Source: Certhia americana
Lineage: Eukaryota; Chordata; Aves; Passeriformes; Certhiidae
Reading direction: 5' to 3'
NCBI GenBank assembly: GCA_018697195.1
Contig: JAGMWU010000037.1
Span: 434,001-498,000 of the forward strand
Length of the DNA: 64,000 bases
Both the position numbers and the translations under genes were made by a program. Positions 48,664 to 61,077 of this stretch are shown here, in pieces. The notes under the pieces are model-generated. The model was not told the DNA's origin and searched no databases. It saw only the letters and a program-made list of their open reading frames with translations. Positions within the stretch are counted from its first letter, which is position 1; the number at the start of each line of letters is the position of its first letter.

Positions 48664-49794
48664 TATCCATAAATAAATATTTAAATATTTCATATGTGTT
48701 ATTGGAAAGGGATTGGTGTACAACCGAAGGAAATTATTCTACCTGTGAACTGCCAAATAACAGGTATGCTGTCATGAACTGGGATACACTTTGGAAAGAT
48801 GAGCAAGGGGAGGAAAAAGAAATAACAGTAAGTCAACATTGTAAGCAGAAAGCAGCTTGGATGGCATGTTTTCTCTTGCTACTGAGCAACAAAGAACAAG
48901 AATTTCTACATCTTCTGTCCATTTCTGAGGAACAAAACAAGATCCAATCACCTGAACTTAATGTCTTGCTTTATTTTCATGCATTCTTTCAAGTTTCCTG
49001 CTACATCACTGCTTTTTGAGCAGCAAAGACTGGGGGAAACCTTTTTTCATCTCCTTGGCATGACAAAAAACCAATACAAAATGCATATATGATCAGTAAA
49101 AGATTTTAGATCTAATAAATTGTGCTGACACAAGGAAACAAAATGTAAAGTTTCATTAAAAAAATATTTTCCTATTAACATTTAATGCTTTCACAATTTG
49201 CTACTTTTTTATGGAACAACAGTATGCAGCAGCAACTAAAGAACCCTTTTATCTCAGTGATTAAGTGACACAAAAGGGGGAACAATTTATTACCAACAAC
49301 TCCATGCTGTTTAGTCAGAGTGATGTATACTTTTAATAATATTTTTCCAAACTCCAATTATTGGTAATAAAGGCATCCAACAGAGATTAACATCACACTC
49401 CGTATCAAGTGATAATCTAAGGACTGCCCGACAGCTCAGATTTCGAAACTCTTCTGAGTAGAGGACAGAAAACATACTGGCATAATTTTTTTCCCTAGAA
49501 GATAATTATTCATAGAGGCTCTCCTTTATCAACACAAAGAAACAGATGAAGAGAGTCATGCTTGCTGGTAAATATTAATGGGTTTAAGTTACTAACAGTA
49601 TTTGTCTCTCCAGAAGTGTTTCCTTATGAAAAAAAACCTACTAAAGTTTGTTGTGGAGAAACCCTGCACCTTCTAGTACCACATTCCCTGGCAATATTTC
49701 AGAACTATTTTTAAGTAATTTTCTGTCTCCTCAAAGAATCAGTTGTCAATGATGATTAATTCAATACTCCAAATTAAATGTTTGTTTTAATGTA

Positions 49795-49910
49795 AAATTG
49801 ATCTCATCGCCAATTTGCATATTTTGTTATGTCTTTTTAGCTGCCAATTTTACAACAAAATGATAAATAGAGCCTCCTAAGGGATTTATTTCAATTAAGC
49901 TTGGCTTCAG
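49795..49910. promoter_or_regulatory. Candidate regulatory patch with octamer site
   Basis: The octamer ATTTGCAT lies at 49813-49820, followed by repeat-free sequence with TGCCAATTTTAC and CAATTAAGC. The patch resembles conserved non-coding DNA in composition only. It could be ordinary unique sequence. Confidence 0.14.
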
Positions 49911-50715
49911 GGTGGTCCTTATTTCAGTCAAAACTAGAAAACTGATGCATGATTTCCAAAGCAAAAGCCACACCAAGTTGCAAAAAAATAATTCATTCTA
50001 ACTTTATAGAGTTTCACTGATGTGCATTCATGGTATGCTTCATATTTTATTAATTGTTTATGTATTTTAGTTCTGTAGTTCCAATAGCCTATAAAAAAAC
50101 CTTTAAATGTGGCTGTAAGAAATGGTACAGGCTGACATAGCTTTTGACATTTTTTAGAAATAGATTATTTTATTGATACTCCTTATAAGCAAATATGATG
50201 TTTTTTAAAACCCCAATTCTTACAGAATAATATAAATCACTTAAACCATTAATGCATTAAATACAATGATAATAACCTTTTCCAGTTAAGTATCATCAAA
50301 GAATAAGGAATCAAACTAGAAAATTTAAGAATACAGAAAATACGGTTTAATGTTTAAATGCAAATGAAAATCACAAGACTTTTCCTGCTTGTCTTACAAT
50401 GAAGTATTACATTTCATTAAAATGGTTTTGAGCAAACATGATGGATTTCATATGAGTTGTGATGTTTCTAAACATCTTATTTACTTCATATTTGTCACAG
50501 AGGCAAATATCAAAAGCTACCCTCTCCTCCTTTCCTTCCATTACAATATTTACATATTTGTTGAATGTTTTCCTCTCACCAGAAAACATCAATATGATAA
50601 AAATCATATTTCATTGACCTCTCCTTTTACAAATATATTGGTAAGAGTCAAGACATACTAATACTTCCTCTCTACTACTATGTTAAGTAAACATATTTAA
50701 CAATCTCAGCCAATA

Positions 50716-50727
50716 CATTTGCAAATG
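50716..50727. repeat. 12-bp palindrome CATTTGCAAATG
   Basis: This perfect palindrome contains ATTTGCAAAT, a POU-type overlapping octamer half-site arrangement. It is short enough to arise by chance in AT-rich DNA. Confidence 0.8.
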
Positions 50728-53700
50728 AGTGTCACTTGCCACCTGAAAATATTTGAAGTAGTAAATCCATCTTAAAATACAAATTTGCCCTTTCTTAGGG
50801 ACTAGTCAAGTAACTTTTCCAAAATGAAGAACAGTAACTAGCCACTGGATTTCTTCCATGTTTTGGTACGTACAGCAGTGTTGCTGAATTCTACCCTTCA
50901 TCTACTCAGGTAGGTCTTCATACATATTTATTTCAATTTTTGAAGTGTGTAAACTTCTATTTGAGCTCAGAGGTTGTACATGCTTTTGGGCCAACTTGTC
51001 TAATGCGAATTAAAATTGTTGAGCACCTTCAGAAAACTCTTCCTACCTCCCTCACAGACAGCTCCAAAATACCAATAGTTATAAAGAGGATAAGACAATG
51101 CCAAAGTTATAATTCACACAAAGAGCCATTTCTGTGGCTATATATCACTGGTTAATAGAATATCATAGATAAGACTCAGCAGACTTGCAAAATTATGTCC
51201 AAAGACACAGGCATATATTGTGTATGTACATACTTATTTTGGACATAAATTACATCTGCTTTTTGGCAGTAGTGTCTCTGGCTATTAATTTGTATTTAAA
51301 TCTTTGTCTTTAATATTCTGCTTCGTTTGGATAATTGTATTGTATTTGGACAACTGCATTGTAGAAAGCTTGAAAACATAATCAAAGTTAGGGTGATTAA
51401 AATCTCTTTCTATTTTTTCCTTTTGTCAGTGCTTTGAGATTAAACATGTTGAAGTTAGCACCATGTTGTACATTGGAAACACGTGCTTACAAATGCTCCT
51501 AGTTGGACTAAAGACCAAAACTGTTGGATAATCATGGTGTTGAATGTCCTCATTCACAGAAACAACAGATGTTAATTCCAACCTGTCATCCACAAAAGTA
51601 TATGCTGTATTTCAAAGAAATCATTTGCTTTGTATTTAAATGCCAATGTTTCCAAAACCCAAGTTTTCAGGGACATGACTAAAACAGAATTACAGCATTT
51701 ACTGATGTAAAAACATGGTCCTGTCAGTTTATGTCTTGCCACAGTTTGTAGAGCAATAAGCCAACTTGTTTATAATGGAGCCAAATAAACATTTATCTTA
51801 ATTTCTGTCCATAGAAATAATGTCTCAAATGATATTAAATAGATTGATTTGTCACATAATGTTTCTAAAAGAAAGTATTAAAAGTTTTAGCATTCACACT
51901 AAAATAGCATTTCTGGTGAAATGAAGGAAAAAAAAAAATTAAGGCACTTTCTCTTACTGCAATTTAGTTAAAAAATATAACATGAAAATTTAGAGTTAAT
52001 TATTTTAAAATCCTGGATGTTGCAGTGCTATTGTCTTAGCAAGTGTCTTACTGAAAATAATCAAGCCTAGTTATGAATAGAGAAACAGGTTTCAAGCTGT
52101 ATTACTTACTTAAACTATATCATTACTCTTTGACATGACTATACTTCAAGCTCCTGAAAACTGGAGACACACTGTCCCATCATCTACACTAGTAATAAGC
52201 AATTGCATGACTTTATAAGTAATAATTTCCATCAGTTCAATTTCAGTCAAAAGAAACAAGAATTGCTTTTCCAGACAAAAATTAAAACAATACCAGTGCA
52301 TCCTGTGATATAAACAGAGAAGCTCCAGGCAAATGCCAAAGAATGGAAGACATTAAATTCTGTCTCAAAACTAATTCTGAAAAAAGTAAGCAAAAACTTA
52401 AACTTCACATTTTTAGCTCCCATCTTGGAGCATAGATTAAAGGGACTGAAATCAATTTTCCTAGTTCAGCTGGGAGAACTATCACACCTAAAATGCAACT
52501 TAAAATATTTTTCATGCCTTACATCCAAATAAATCAAATGGGAACTTCAATACATCAGGCAGTAAAATCTCAAATATACTATAAATAGCCTACAATGGAG
52601 GAGAGCAACATTCTTTTTGATACTTTCAGTGCATACCACAAACATTGGTCAAGCACGCTAACCTTCACTCCACAAGTGCTTCTGTTCCAATTTTTAACAG
52701 AGATGATCCAGCCATTAATAGGTGTGGTGAGCTTTCTTATTTCAGTTCCTACCATAGCTGCACTGTGTGTGCTGAGATATTACAGCTGGCAGAGTTATAA
52801 GGTCACCTCATCCAGCCCTTGTCCATTCAGAAGTGCTCTGCACCTTTCATTTATCTTCTCTCATGAGCACATTGAAGTAATACAATTTCTCCTAATTAAT
52901 AAGGAAATTTATTCTATAGGATCCTTGAAAGCATTTTATTTTTTCTTGATACATCTTTCATGTATTCCATTTGTGAGCAGAGCTCTTCTCCCTAGCCTTT
53001 CTTTGCATCTGTAGAATGTATAAGTTCCTGTGTACATCTTTAGGTTCCAGCTGTTCATTCCCTGTCGTAATTCCATATGAACTGCATGAATTAAATAGTG
53101 AGCTCTAAGAGGAAACAACCAGATCTCTGGTGTACAAGGCCTCATTCTCCTAAGAGGTTCCTTGAAACAGACTTCTAATAAACTAAGAACATCCTCCACA
53201 CAAAGCACAGATAAGATGACCAAAATTAAGGTCTATAAAGGAGTCTGTTGAATAACAAACTGAGGTTAGCCACTTCATAGCCAAATAAGCCACTTCTCTG
53301 ATTATTTCGGGTCACAAATATCATGTAGGAGAGCCAAATATTTAGGGCCAGATGGTGCAGTGAATTCCACACTTCATGGCAATCATTAGAAAGGCTAAGG
53401 ACTTCAGAAGGTGTCACGGGAACTTACACTACTTGACCAGATGCCACAGGACACAATGGAAAGGAATAAATAGCAGAGCCTGACTGGAATAAGGAAACTG
53501 CCTTTGAATCAGAACTTAGCAGCTCTGTTTAAAGCCCACTGTGATGACCAGACTTCCAAAATTAAGACTTCTCAACCCACAGAACTGAAGCCTACCTAAG
53601 AAAACTATTGAGGACATAGATCTGAGTGTTTTGCATGCTTTAGATGCCTTCTCTCAGGTAAAAACAGAAACATCTGTAAAACAACATACATGTAGGTAGC

Positions 53701-53830
53701 CACAAAGTTTGGCCTATGCGGTGTAATCCAAAGCTAATTTAAGCTAACAAATCACAACAGCTTCCTCAGCATAACCATTGCCTCTTCCTATTCTTCCCCA
53801 GAAAACAGGTGTTTAGCAGTTTACTGTAAG

Positions 53831-53866
53831 TCATAGGATGACAGAATGGTTTGGATTGGAAGGGAC
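53831..53866 (-). mobile_element. CR1 LINE 3' tail (first of two), minus strand
   Basis: TCATAGGATGACAGAATGGTTTGGATTGGAAGGGAC is the reverse complement of a CR1 3' terminus of the 'gaatggtttgggttggaagggac' type. The match stops abruptly at 53866, where a second CR1 terminus begins. Confidence 0.8.
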
Positions 53867-53930
53867 ATAATCACAGAATTAATCAAGTTGGAAAAGATCT
53901 CTGAGAACATCAGGTCCATCAAGTGCTGTG
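53867..53930 (-). mobile_element. CR1 LINE 3' tail (second of two), minus strand
   Basis: TAATCACAGAATTAATCAAGTTGGAAAAGATCTCTGAGA, then CATCAGGTCCATCAAG, is a second CR1 3' terminus of a different subtype ('aatcattaaggttggaaaagacctctgagatcatcgagtcca'). It directly abuts the first copy in the same orientation, so one element probably inserted into or at the end of the other. Confidence 0.75.
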
Positions 53931-55671
53931 TACAATAGTACTTGGTGGATCATATTTTCAGGCTCTGATGATAATAAGCCACAGAAGTTGTTGTCTAGTA
54001 AAATGTGCCTAAGAGATAGCCCTGCTATGCATAACATACTTTTGCTACCTGAAAGCAGATAAGAGTAGCAGAATAGTCAGAAATGGCTGCTGCCTGGAGA
54101 GCACTAAAAAAGATGTCAGCTTTTAGAGAACTGTGCTTGTCTCAAGCATATCTCGAGGCTGGGCTGGAACAGATTCTACGCAGATCCCAGAAACTTGACC
54201 CAGGTATGCAAAATAGAGGTTGGTATTACAGATGGTAATTATATTCATGCCATATGTCCACTGTCATTTTGTGAAGGCACAGCTGGGATTAATGGAGTTT
54301 TCTAATATTTATTCAAGTCCTGCTGCTTGTCGATACCATCCTCAAAAAGTTTCCTTTCCTCAAAAATTCTTGTGTGGTCAGTTTTCAGTTTTTCAAATCC
54401 CCAAGGCACTTGATTTGTTCCTCTAATTATTCACTAGCCTTTTAAATTCTCCAAGTATCCTACAGGCCATGGATTGGTCAATGGACTATTAGGCTGTGCA
54501 GTTAAAGAATCCAGTGGAGCAAGGACAACGCTCATCAAAGACTTGGATGGAGGTGGCCAAAGGCATCACAGAACTGAGGGTGGGCCTGTTCCACAACTAA
54601 GCCCTGCATAGCCTCAGTCTGCTCAGTAATTCTTTTTAATTCATGCCTCCCCCATGGGGTAAGAAAGCTGGGGTAGGTGGCCTGCTGGTCCTCTGCCAAA
54701 CTTAGTTTCCACAGCTCCTACAAGTGCCCAGATTTAACTAAGGGAAAACATACTGGCCAACTTACCAAGACCTCTTTCCCCTGCACAGTTCACCCGCTGA
54801 CCCTTCCTGTACCATACCTCTAACATCAGTTTACTGCTCTTGTGTACAGTCTCACAGACTGTCTCACTACCCCCTTGCCCCTTGCATCATCCCCTGCGTG
54901 TCCCTGATAAATCTGTTACTGTTTCCCAGTGTATCCATCTCCTAACACATGCCTTCTGTGCCTCTGCTCCAACTGTCTGCTAACCCAAAGGCCTGGATGA
55001 GCATGAGGGAATAATGGCTTTTATACTATAAAGTGGGCAAGCCTTGTTCCCAGTTTCAGAGCCATGGTTCTGATCTTCCTGGGTGGGCTAGTCATGACCC
55101 TGTCTTGACAAGAATTAAGGACTTTCCACATGGGTTGGGCAATATTTAGGCACACGGCATGAGGGAAATGAATCAAAACAGGGATGGGTGGAGGACAGAA
55201 GGCTAAGTTGGCAGGGGAGAGTCGAATGAATGTGAGAAAAGCAACTTAGAAGGCCAGAGGACTTTGTAAATCTAATTCCGGAAGGCTATCTGAATTAGAT
55301 GAATCCTTGGGAAGTGGGATTAAGGTCAAGAGGAGGAAAAAAGGCAGATGACTTGGACAGCAAGACTTCACTACTAACCTTCACCTAACTAGCTAAAGAG
55401 AGAATCCTAATATTAATCTAAAGAATCTTTTCCAGGAAAATAAATCACTCACCCAGCTGTACTGAATATATACTGAAAACTATACTGAAAATATAATATT
55501 GAAAAAAAACCCCAACTTTGTCTTTTAAAACATTGCTGTAACCTCATCTCTTTACTGCCCTCTCCAAGGTTCCTGGAAATTTTATGGTTAGAAGCAAACT
55601 ACAATTTTCTGGGATAAATAAATACTATAATCTCCTTGCACCCATGAAGCTACATTCAATGTAGAAATCAA

Positions 55672-55702
55672 CTATCTGTGATACCTATCTGTGATCTGTG
55701 AT
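55672..55702. repeat. Tandem duplication of CTATCTGTGAT plus partial third copy
   Basis: CTATCTGTGAT occurs at 55672-55682 and 55685-55695, followed by CTGTGAT at 55696-55702. It is a small local duplication. Confidence 0.9.
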
Positions 55703-58150
55703 TTATGTTGCATTCATCTCAACAAATACTTCTATTATGACCAAGGAACTAATTTTAAGGTAAGTATCAATGAAAAATAAAAATTAAACATTTCCATCAG
55801 CAGCATGTATTTGACCAGTACTAATACTGTATAACTTTTGTGATCATTAGTAACCAAATAAAATAAGCTTTTAAATATTTTTTTCAAACAGCAAGCCATA
55901 CTACATTCCAAATTAATGAAATGTTTTGTTAATACATTTCAAATAACTATATTTAATCATTTCACTGGTTTACAGATATTTAGTGAAGGTCTTTTACCTT
56001 GGTAAATGTGTCACTACTATTCTTCTTTCAGCCATTCAATTTGACTCATATTCAAGCAGAAAATTGACTATTCTTATATTAAAAACACAATAGTTTTTCC
56101 AGGGACTCATAAGAGAACTGGAGTAGGCCCACAGAGAAGAAATAGTCCCTCCTCACTCCATGATACAGTGTATAAACTTCAAAACAGAGTTTTCAGTTTC
56201 CTACAACACTTCCACTGATTATGCTGTACCCATTTACAACTTGTTAGTTCATTTTTTATTTCTCCATCCTCTGTAGACCATGCTGTTGATCACAATTCAG
56301 GCACAGTTTCACAGCTAGTTTCTTTCACAATCCATGGCCATGTTACCACCAAAAGGGAAAGTTCTCCCTATTTCATTAAACCCTTGGCCCCTCTTTTGTG
56401 CCAACACTGACTGGATCAGACAGATTGACTCTACTCAGCTGACAACTATAAAAATTAATTAATTAGTTTTCAGGCAGATCAGCTTTTTGATCTAACCAAT
56501 TACACAGCTGCCTGAACGTTGGTGCCAGCAGAAGAAAGGCATTATAACCCATTGCCTGGAGTGGGAAAGTGGTGGGACAGTAGCAGAATAGACTTAAACT
56601 GGTTTACACCAACCGTGAAACTGCAGCCCTCGAATCACAAAAAACTTTGCTGAACATACTGATCACCATCTTCAACAGCACAGCACCTTGAATACTAAAT
56701 GCTCAACTAAGTAGATGTTAATGTGCCATGGTTAATATGTACAATCAAGAAATTTACATATCACTTTACCAAGCACTGAATCACCTGTTTATTAAAATGT
56801 ATTTACCTTAGGATCTTACTGAAAAAGGGAGCTTTTAGATAATTTTTTGCCCCTTATCTATTTTTTTTCATAAATATTAACTTTTATAACTTGTTATTAA
56901 ACCTAACCTAACAAAATACCTGTATTGCCATTTCATCACACAAGGAAAATATGAAATAAATTTTATGCCCATTTTATGTCAGATCCCTTAAAAATGATTG
57001 TTACTGACTGTTAGTATACACATAGTAATGATGCATTTTGGAAAAAATTGGAGATACAGCATTTTGATCAGTCCAGCAATAATTAATATATTCACGTACA
57101 AGTTTCTTCTACTTCCTCACTGTGCATATGCTTTGTTTTATTTGTTCCTGTAATTTTTAGCCCCACTGAAGGTCCTGACAGGTAAATCTAAATAGGTGTT
57201 GCAGATGTGAAACAATAAAGACATATCAACTAATGTATCTGCCTAGGACACATAGCAGTAATTTTCTAGAAATGTACTATTCCTATCTGGTGAAATGATC
57301 TTGTTTCTAAAAGAAAAAAAAAGTAAGTACAAACTCTCTTCTTTACTCCTTTCTTCTTAACTATATGATGCTAAACATGGATTCCACCAATTTGAGCCAG
57401 TCAATAATTTTATGCCAGCCTTGCAAAATGCTTTTGTAGAGCTCTGCAGAAAAATTGTAAGTTTTTTCAAGGAATCGTAAAGACTGTTGTCAGATATTAT
57501 ATACTTCTAGGGAGAAGTTTGTCCCAATATACTGATGAGATTTAGAAATCACCAGCTTCCTTCCCTCAAATATCACATTCCTAGACATTCCAGCAAAAAC
57601 TTCATCTGCTTCTTTCTCTAGACTACATTACCTAAAAATAGTTAAAATCACAGAACTCCTTTATTATAACTGATACCCTTGTACTCTACCTAATTTCTGA
57701 ACAGACCTCTAGAACCTGCACTGTTATCAACATATTGCAATCAGGAATTTTTAAAAATTCCAAGCAAAAAAACCTCCAAAAAACAACCATAAAAGAGCCA
57801 GAAATGTCAGGTTTTCTGGCTGTAGTTTTTCCATTTCACCTTTAAATGCCAGAAGTCATTTGTCACTTCTGTTGGATTACCTCATAGATGCTCAAAGTCC
57901 GCCAAGTGCTTTTCACTATTATTTCCATCAACCTTTCAGTGCAATGACTAATCTGCTGCAGAACTACGTGATGTAACACAATGGTTAAAAATAGTAAGGA
58001 ATAGCTTTGCTTTCTTTTACTGCCAGTCATTTCCGGAGTTCTTCATGCCCTCGTGTAACTTTCTGTCCTTTTAAAATGAAAATTAAAGCAGCTTTCTGTC
58101 CTTCAGTAACACTTACACCTCAGTCTGTTTGCTCACACTACATCATTCTC

Positions 58151-58182
58151 ATATATATATATATATATGTATGTATATGTGT
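58151..58182. repeat. (AT)9 microsatellite with (GTAT)-type tail
   Basis: Nine perfect AT units are followed by interrupted GTAT/GTGT units. It is probably length-polymorphic in a population. Confidence 0.95.
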
Positions 58183-60208
58183 AATTATACACAACAAACA
58201 TTTATATATTGAGACTACGACTTGAAGCACTGAAAATTTAGAAAACACTGGAATTAGTGTTGTTGGTACAATCCCACTTAAAAAAGCTAAGAGTGGCAGA
58301 GGCCCTATAAAATCTCAGAAAAAAATGAATAATTCTACCTTTGAACAAGTATTTGGAATGTCTGTAACAAGTAAGGCTTGAAGCCACGTATGATAAGGGC
58401 AAAGCAATGTATTTAATAGCTGCTCATTAAGTGCATCCTGCATGAGGTAGGAATTCTGTGGAAAAATAGTGTAGCCTCATAATTAAATGTAAACACATGA
58501 GGGACCAAGTTTACTCCATCTAAACGTCCCAGGCGTTTTCTCATTCCTCATCCCATAGTGAAGCTCTGTTATGCCCACTGTCCACCCCTCACTTGTTCTT
58601 GTCCCAGTTCCTTCCATTTATTTATATATGTTTGCCTTTTCCCAGCCTACCTCCAAGGCAACTCCTCCTCTGTGTTTCCATGGGGGTACAAAACAACAAA
58701 AAGAAAAAGAGCCTGACTTATTTGTTCCAATGACTGGACCTAGATACAATCCAGTTTCAAACAGTGCAGGAATATGCGTGCACAAAGCAGGAGTTCAGTT
58801 CAAGGTTACTATATCTAAAGAAGAACACAGCTGAAAACTCGATTTTGTGACAGGTGGAACTCTGGAACTCCAGTAATATGCAATCTTATGAGCCTGCCCA
58901 CGCCAGCAAAGTCATACCTTAGGATGCGTTTGTCTGCTACAAGCACTGTTGAACAAAAAGTTGGAGGTCATGTAATTAAACATGGTGCATACACAAAAGC
59001 TCAAATCAAGATTCATGGGTCACGCTAATACATGTCCTAAGATTTGACTTCTGGACTTGAGAGCTCTAACACTGTTGTTTTAATACAGGTTGTGTGCGTA
59101 TGTGCCTGTGTACACAATATATTTCACAATAAAATCAAGTTTGGTCAATGCTCTTGATCTAGAGAAGGTATGATTCACTTCTCACACTACTTCGATTTCA
59201 GTGTAGTTATTTCTGACACATATTAATCCACCAGTAAATTATTGGTTCTTTTCATAAACAGGAGTATACCCCACACATAAATCAAGTTTTATACATACAA
59301 TCATATAGGTACAGGTACCTGCACACTCAAACATTAAAACAAAGAGAGTGTACAAAGCATTTGATGCCTATTACATATTTTGTATGGCCATGTCTGAATG
59401 CATTTGTTCTACTGTGTTTTTGGGAAGATTATCTTACTAAGATCCTATTCAAGCTTGCTGCCAGAAAAATGTAGTTTAGCACTAAACTGAAAGCTAAACT
59501 AAGGCAATAAACTAAACTTACCCCTTACTCCCAGAGCGGGCCCAACAAAAAAAGAACATAAAAGCTGCTTGTTCAGCTGTGGCACACCTCTTTTAAAGCT
59601 ATTGTATGAGTGCTTCTATTTCAATGACACATGCTGCCTGTCAGAAGGTGATAGTCTCTGTCATATTTATTAAAAGACATTTTGGAACTAAGCCGTCTTA
59701 AGTAACTAACTAAAGACTGTGACATAAATCATGTATGGCATTATAAGACAGAAAAACATAGTTCTCAAAGGAGTTAGCAATGAGTGACCGCACTATAAAA
59801 TATTTTTAGCAACACAAAATGGTCAGAAAAATATTGTCTTACAGGGCAGAAGCTTCAAAACTTTTGAATGTCAAAAACCATCACTCTCAGCAGTTGAATT
59901 TGATTTTGCCTCTCTCTGGTAACTGAAAAGGTATAGAATCCTGAAAACTAGAATCTTTTTGATAGCTATGCCTTTTCAGGAGCTCATGAGAATAGTTTCA
60001 TCCAACAGTTTCTGCATCTCATTAAGTCTTCTTTCTAAAGTGTTCCAATTGCTGATCAAAATACACAATAAATTGTACTTTGTTTTAGTAGTTCTTATTT
60101 ACCATACCTTTTCTGAACATAATCTTCTAATGCATCATTTTTTACAAAGCAACAGCATAACATTTAAGGGTTGTATGTCACTGCTAATTTACATTACAGA
60201 AAGGGATG

Positions 60209-60246
60209 TTCTATGTACATTAATGTACATAATTCTATGTACATTA
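60209..60246. repeat. 20-bp perfect palindrome overlapping a 14-bp direct repeat
   Basis: The half TATGTACATT is followed directly by its reverse complement at 60212-60231. TTCTATGTACATTA also occurs twice in direct orientation at 60209-60222 and 60233-60246 (period 24). Confidence 0.95.
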
Positions 60247-61057
60247 CATATACAAAAGACTGAAGTTCAGAGATGTCCAAGCTCACTTTAAGCCACCTAC
60301 AAGAAGACACTCTGCTGCATGGCCACGTCCAAACATATCAGCTTTAGTCTGAAAAACACGCATGTTTCCCCAGCAAGATTTCTGCCAGTGGTTAAACTTG
60401 CTTATTTATACAGGTATTTGGGTACTTTAACATTGTGCTAGATGTGCAGGTTTCATTTATACATCTCTGGTCCTGCCTCAATTTAACAAGACTTCTTGAC
60501 TTGGCAGTACTTGTCATGTTGCTGCTAGTATAAACTTGAAAAGCTTATTTATTTCTCCTTTGGACACAGCTAGTATGAAATCCTGGTATCACCCTAGCAC
60601 GTAATCCTGATCACATACACAATTAAGGTTTATAAACACACTAAGTATTACTTTTCCCTTACTATACCTAACACCAGTGCATTGTTGGGTTATTTCATTA
60701 AAACTGGAGCAGGTATCACAATACTTTTCCTTTGGACGGTAAAATAGAAGGAAACACAAAATTTCAAGGAATAAAATACAATTCAAATATTTTATTATAT
60801 TTATATTAAATGTGATTGAGTCTATAAGAAAGGTGAACAATTATTTTTTAGAGAAAGGAAAAGTTGGGTTTGGCTGTGTAAGAAAATGGCAGGAGAATAA
60901 GAGACCCTGTAGAAATTATTGCAGGCCTTGACATTAATATAAACTACCAGAATCAAAAGGCTATGAGAGCAGTGCTGCTTATTTCTCTCTGCAGAGAGAC
61001 AGACAGACATGTTCAACATATATTCAGGTTCAGAGATATCAGGTCTTCAAATTACAT

Positions 61058-61077
61058 AGAAAAAAAGAAAGAAAGAT
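61058..61077. repeat. GAAA-type low-complexity tract
   Basis: A7 is followed by two GAAA units. A second A-run of nine follows at about 61090. There is no associated feature. Confidence 0.8.

Larger units (their letters stand above)
47131..53830. other. Non-coding unique sequence
   Basis: No gene is supported. The two longest methionine-started frames of this part are 48546-49019 (157 codons, plus) and 52595-53014 (139 codons, plus). Neither has a recognisable domain, signal or splice context, and both are discussed under findings or rejections. An inverted repeat at 48639-48663, an octamer-bearing patch at 49795-49910 and a 12-bp palindrome at 50716-50727 are listed separately. Confidence 0.6.

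Noticed and set aside
52595..53014. 139-codon open frame, plus strand
   Set aside because: Hydrophobic stretches come from T-rich composition. There is no recognisable family, no splice or promoter context, and an overlapping opposite-strand frame of similar quality.
55757..55768. AAG|GTAAGTAT consensus donor, with others near 14190 and 15100 (plus) and near 17868 and 37165 (minus)
   Set aside because: Good donor strings recur on both strands without matching acceptors or open upstream frames, so they cannot define exons on their own.
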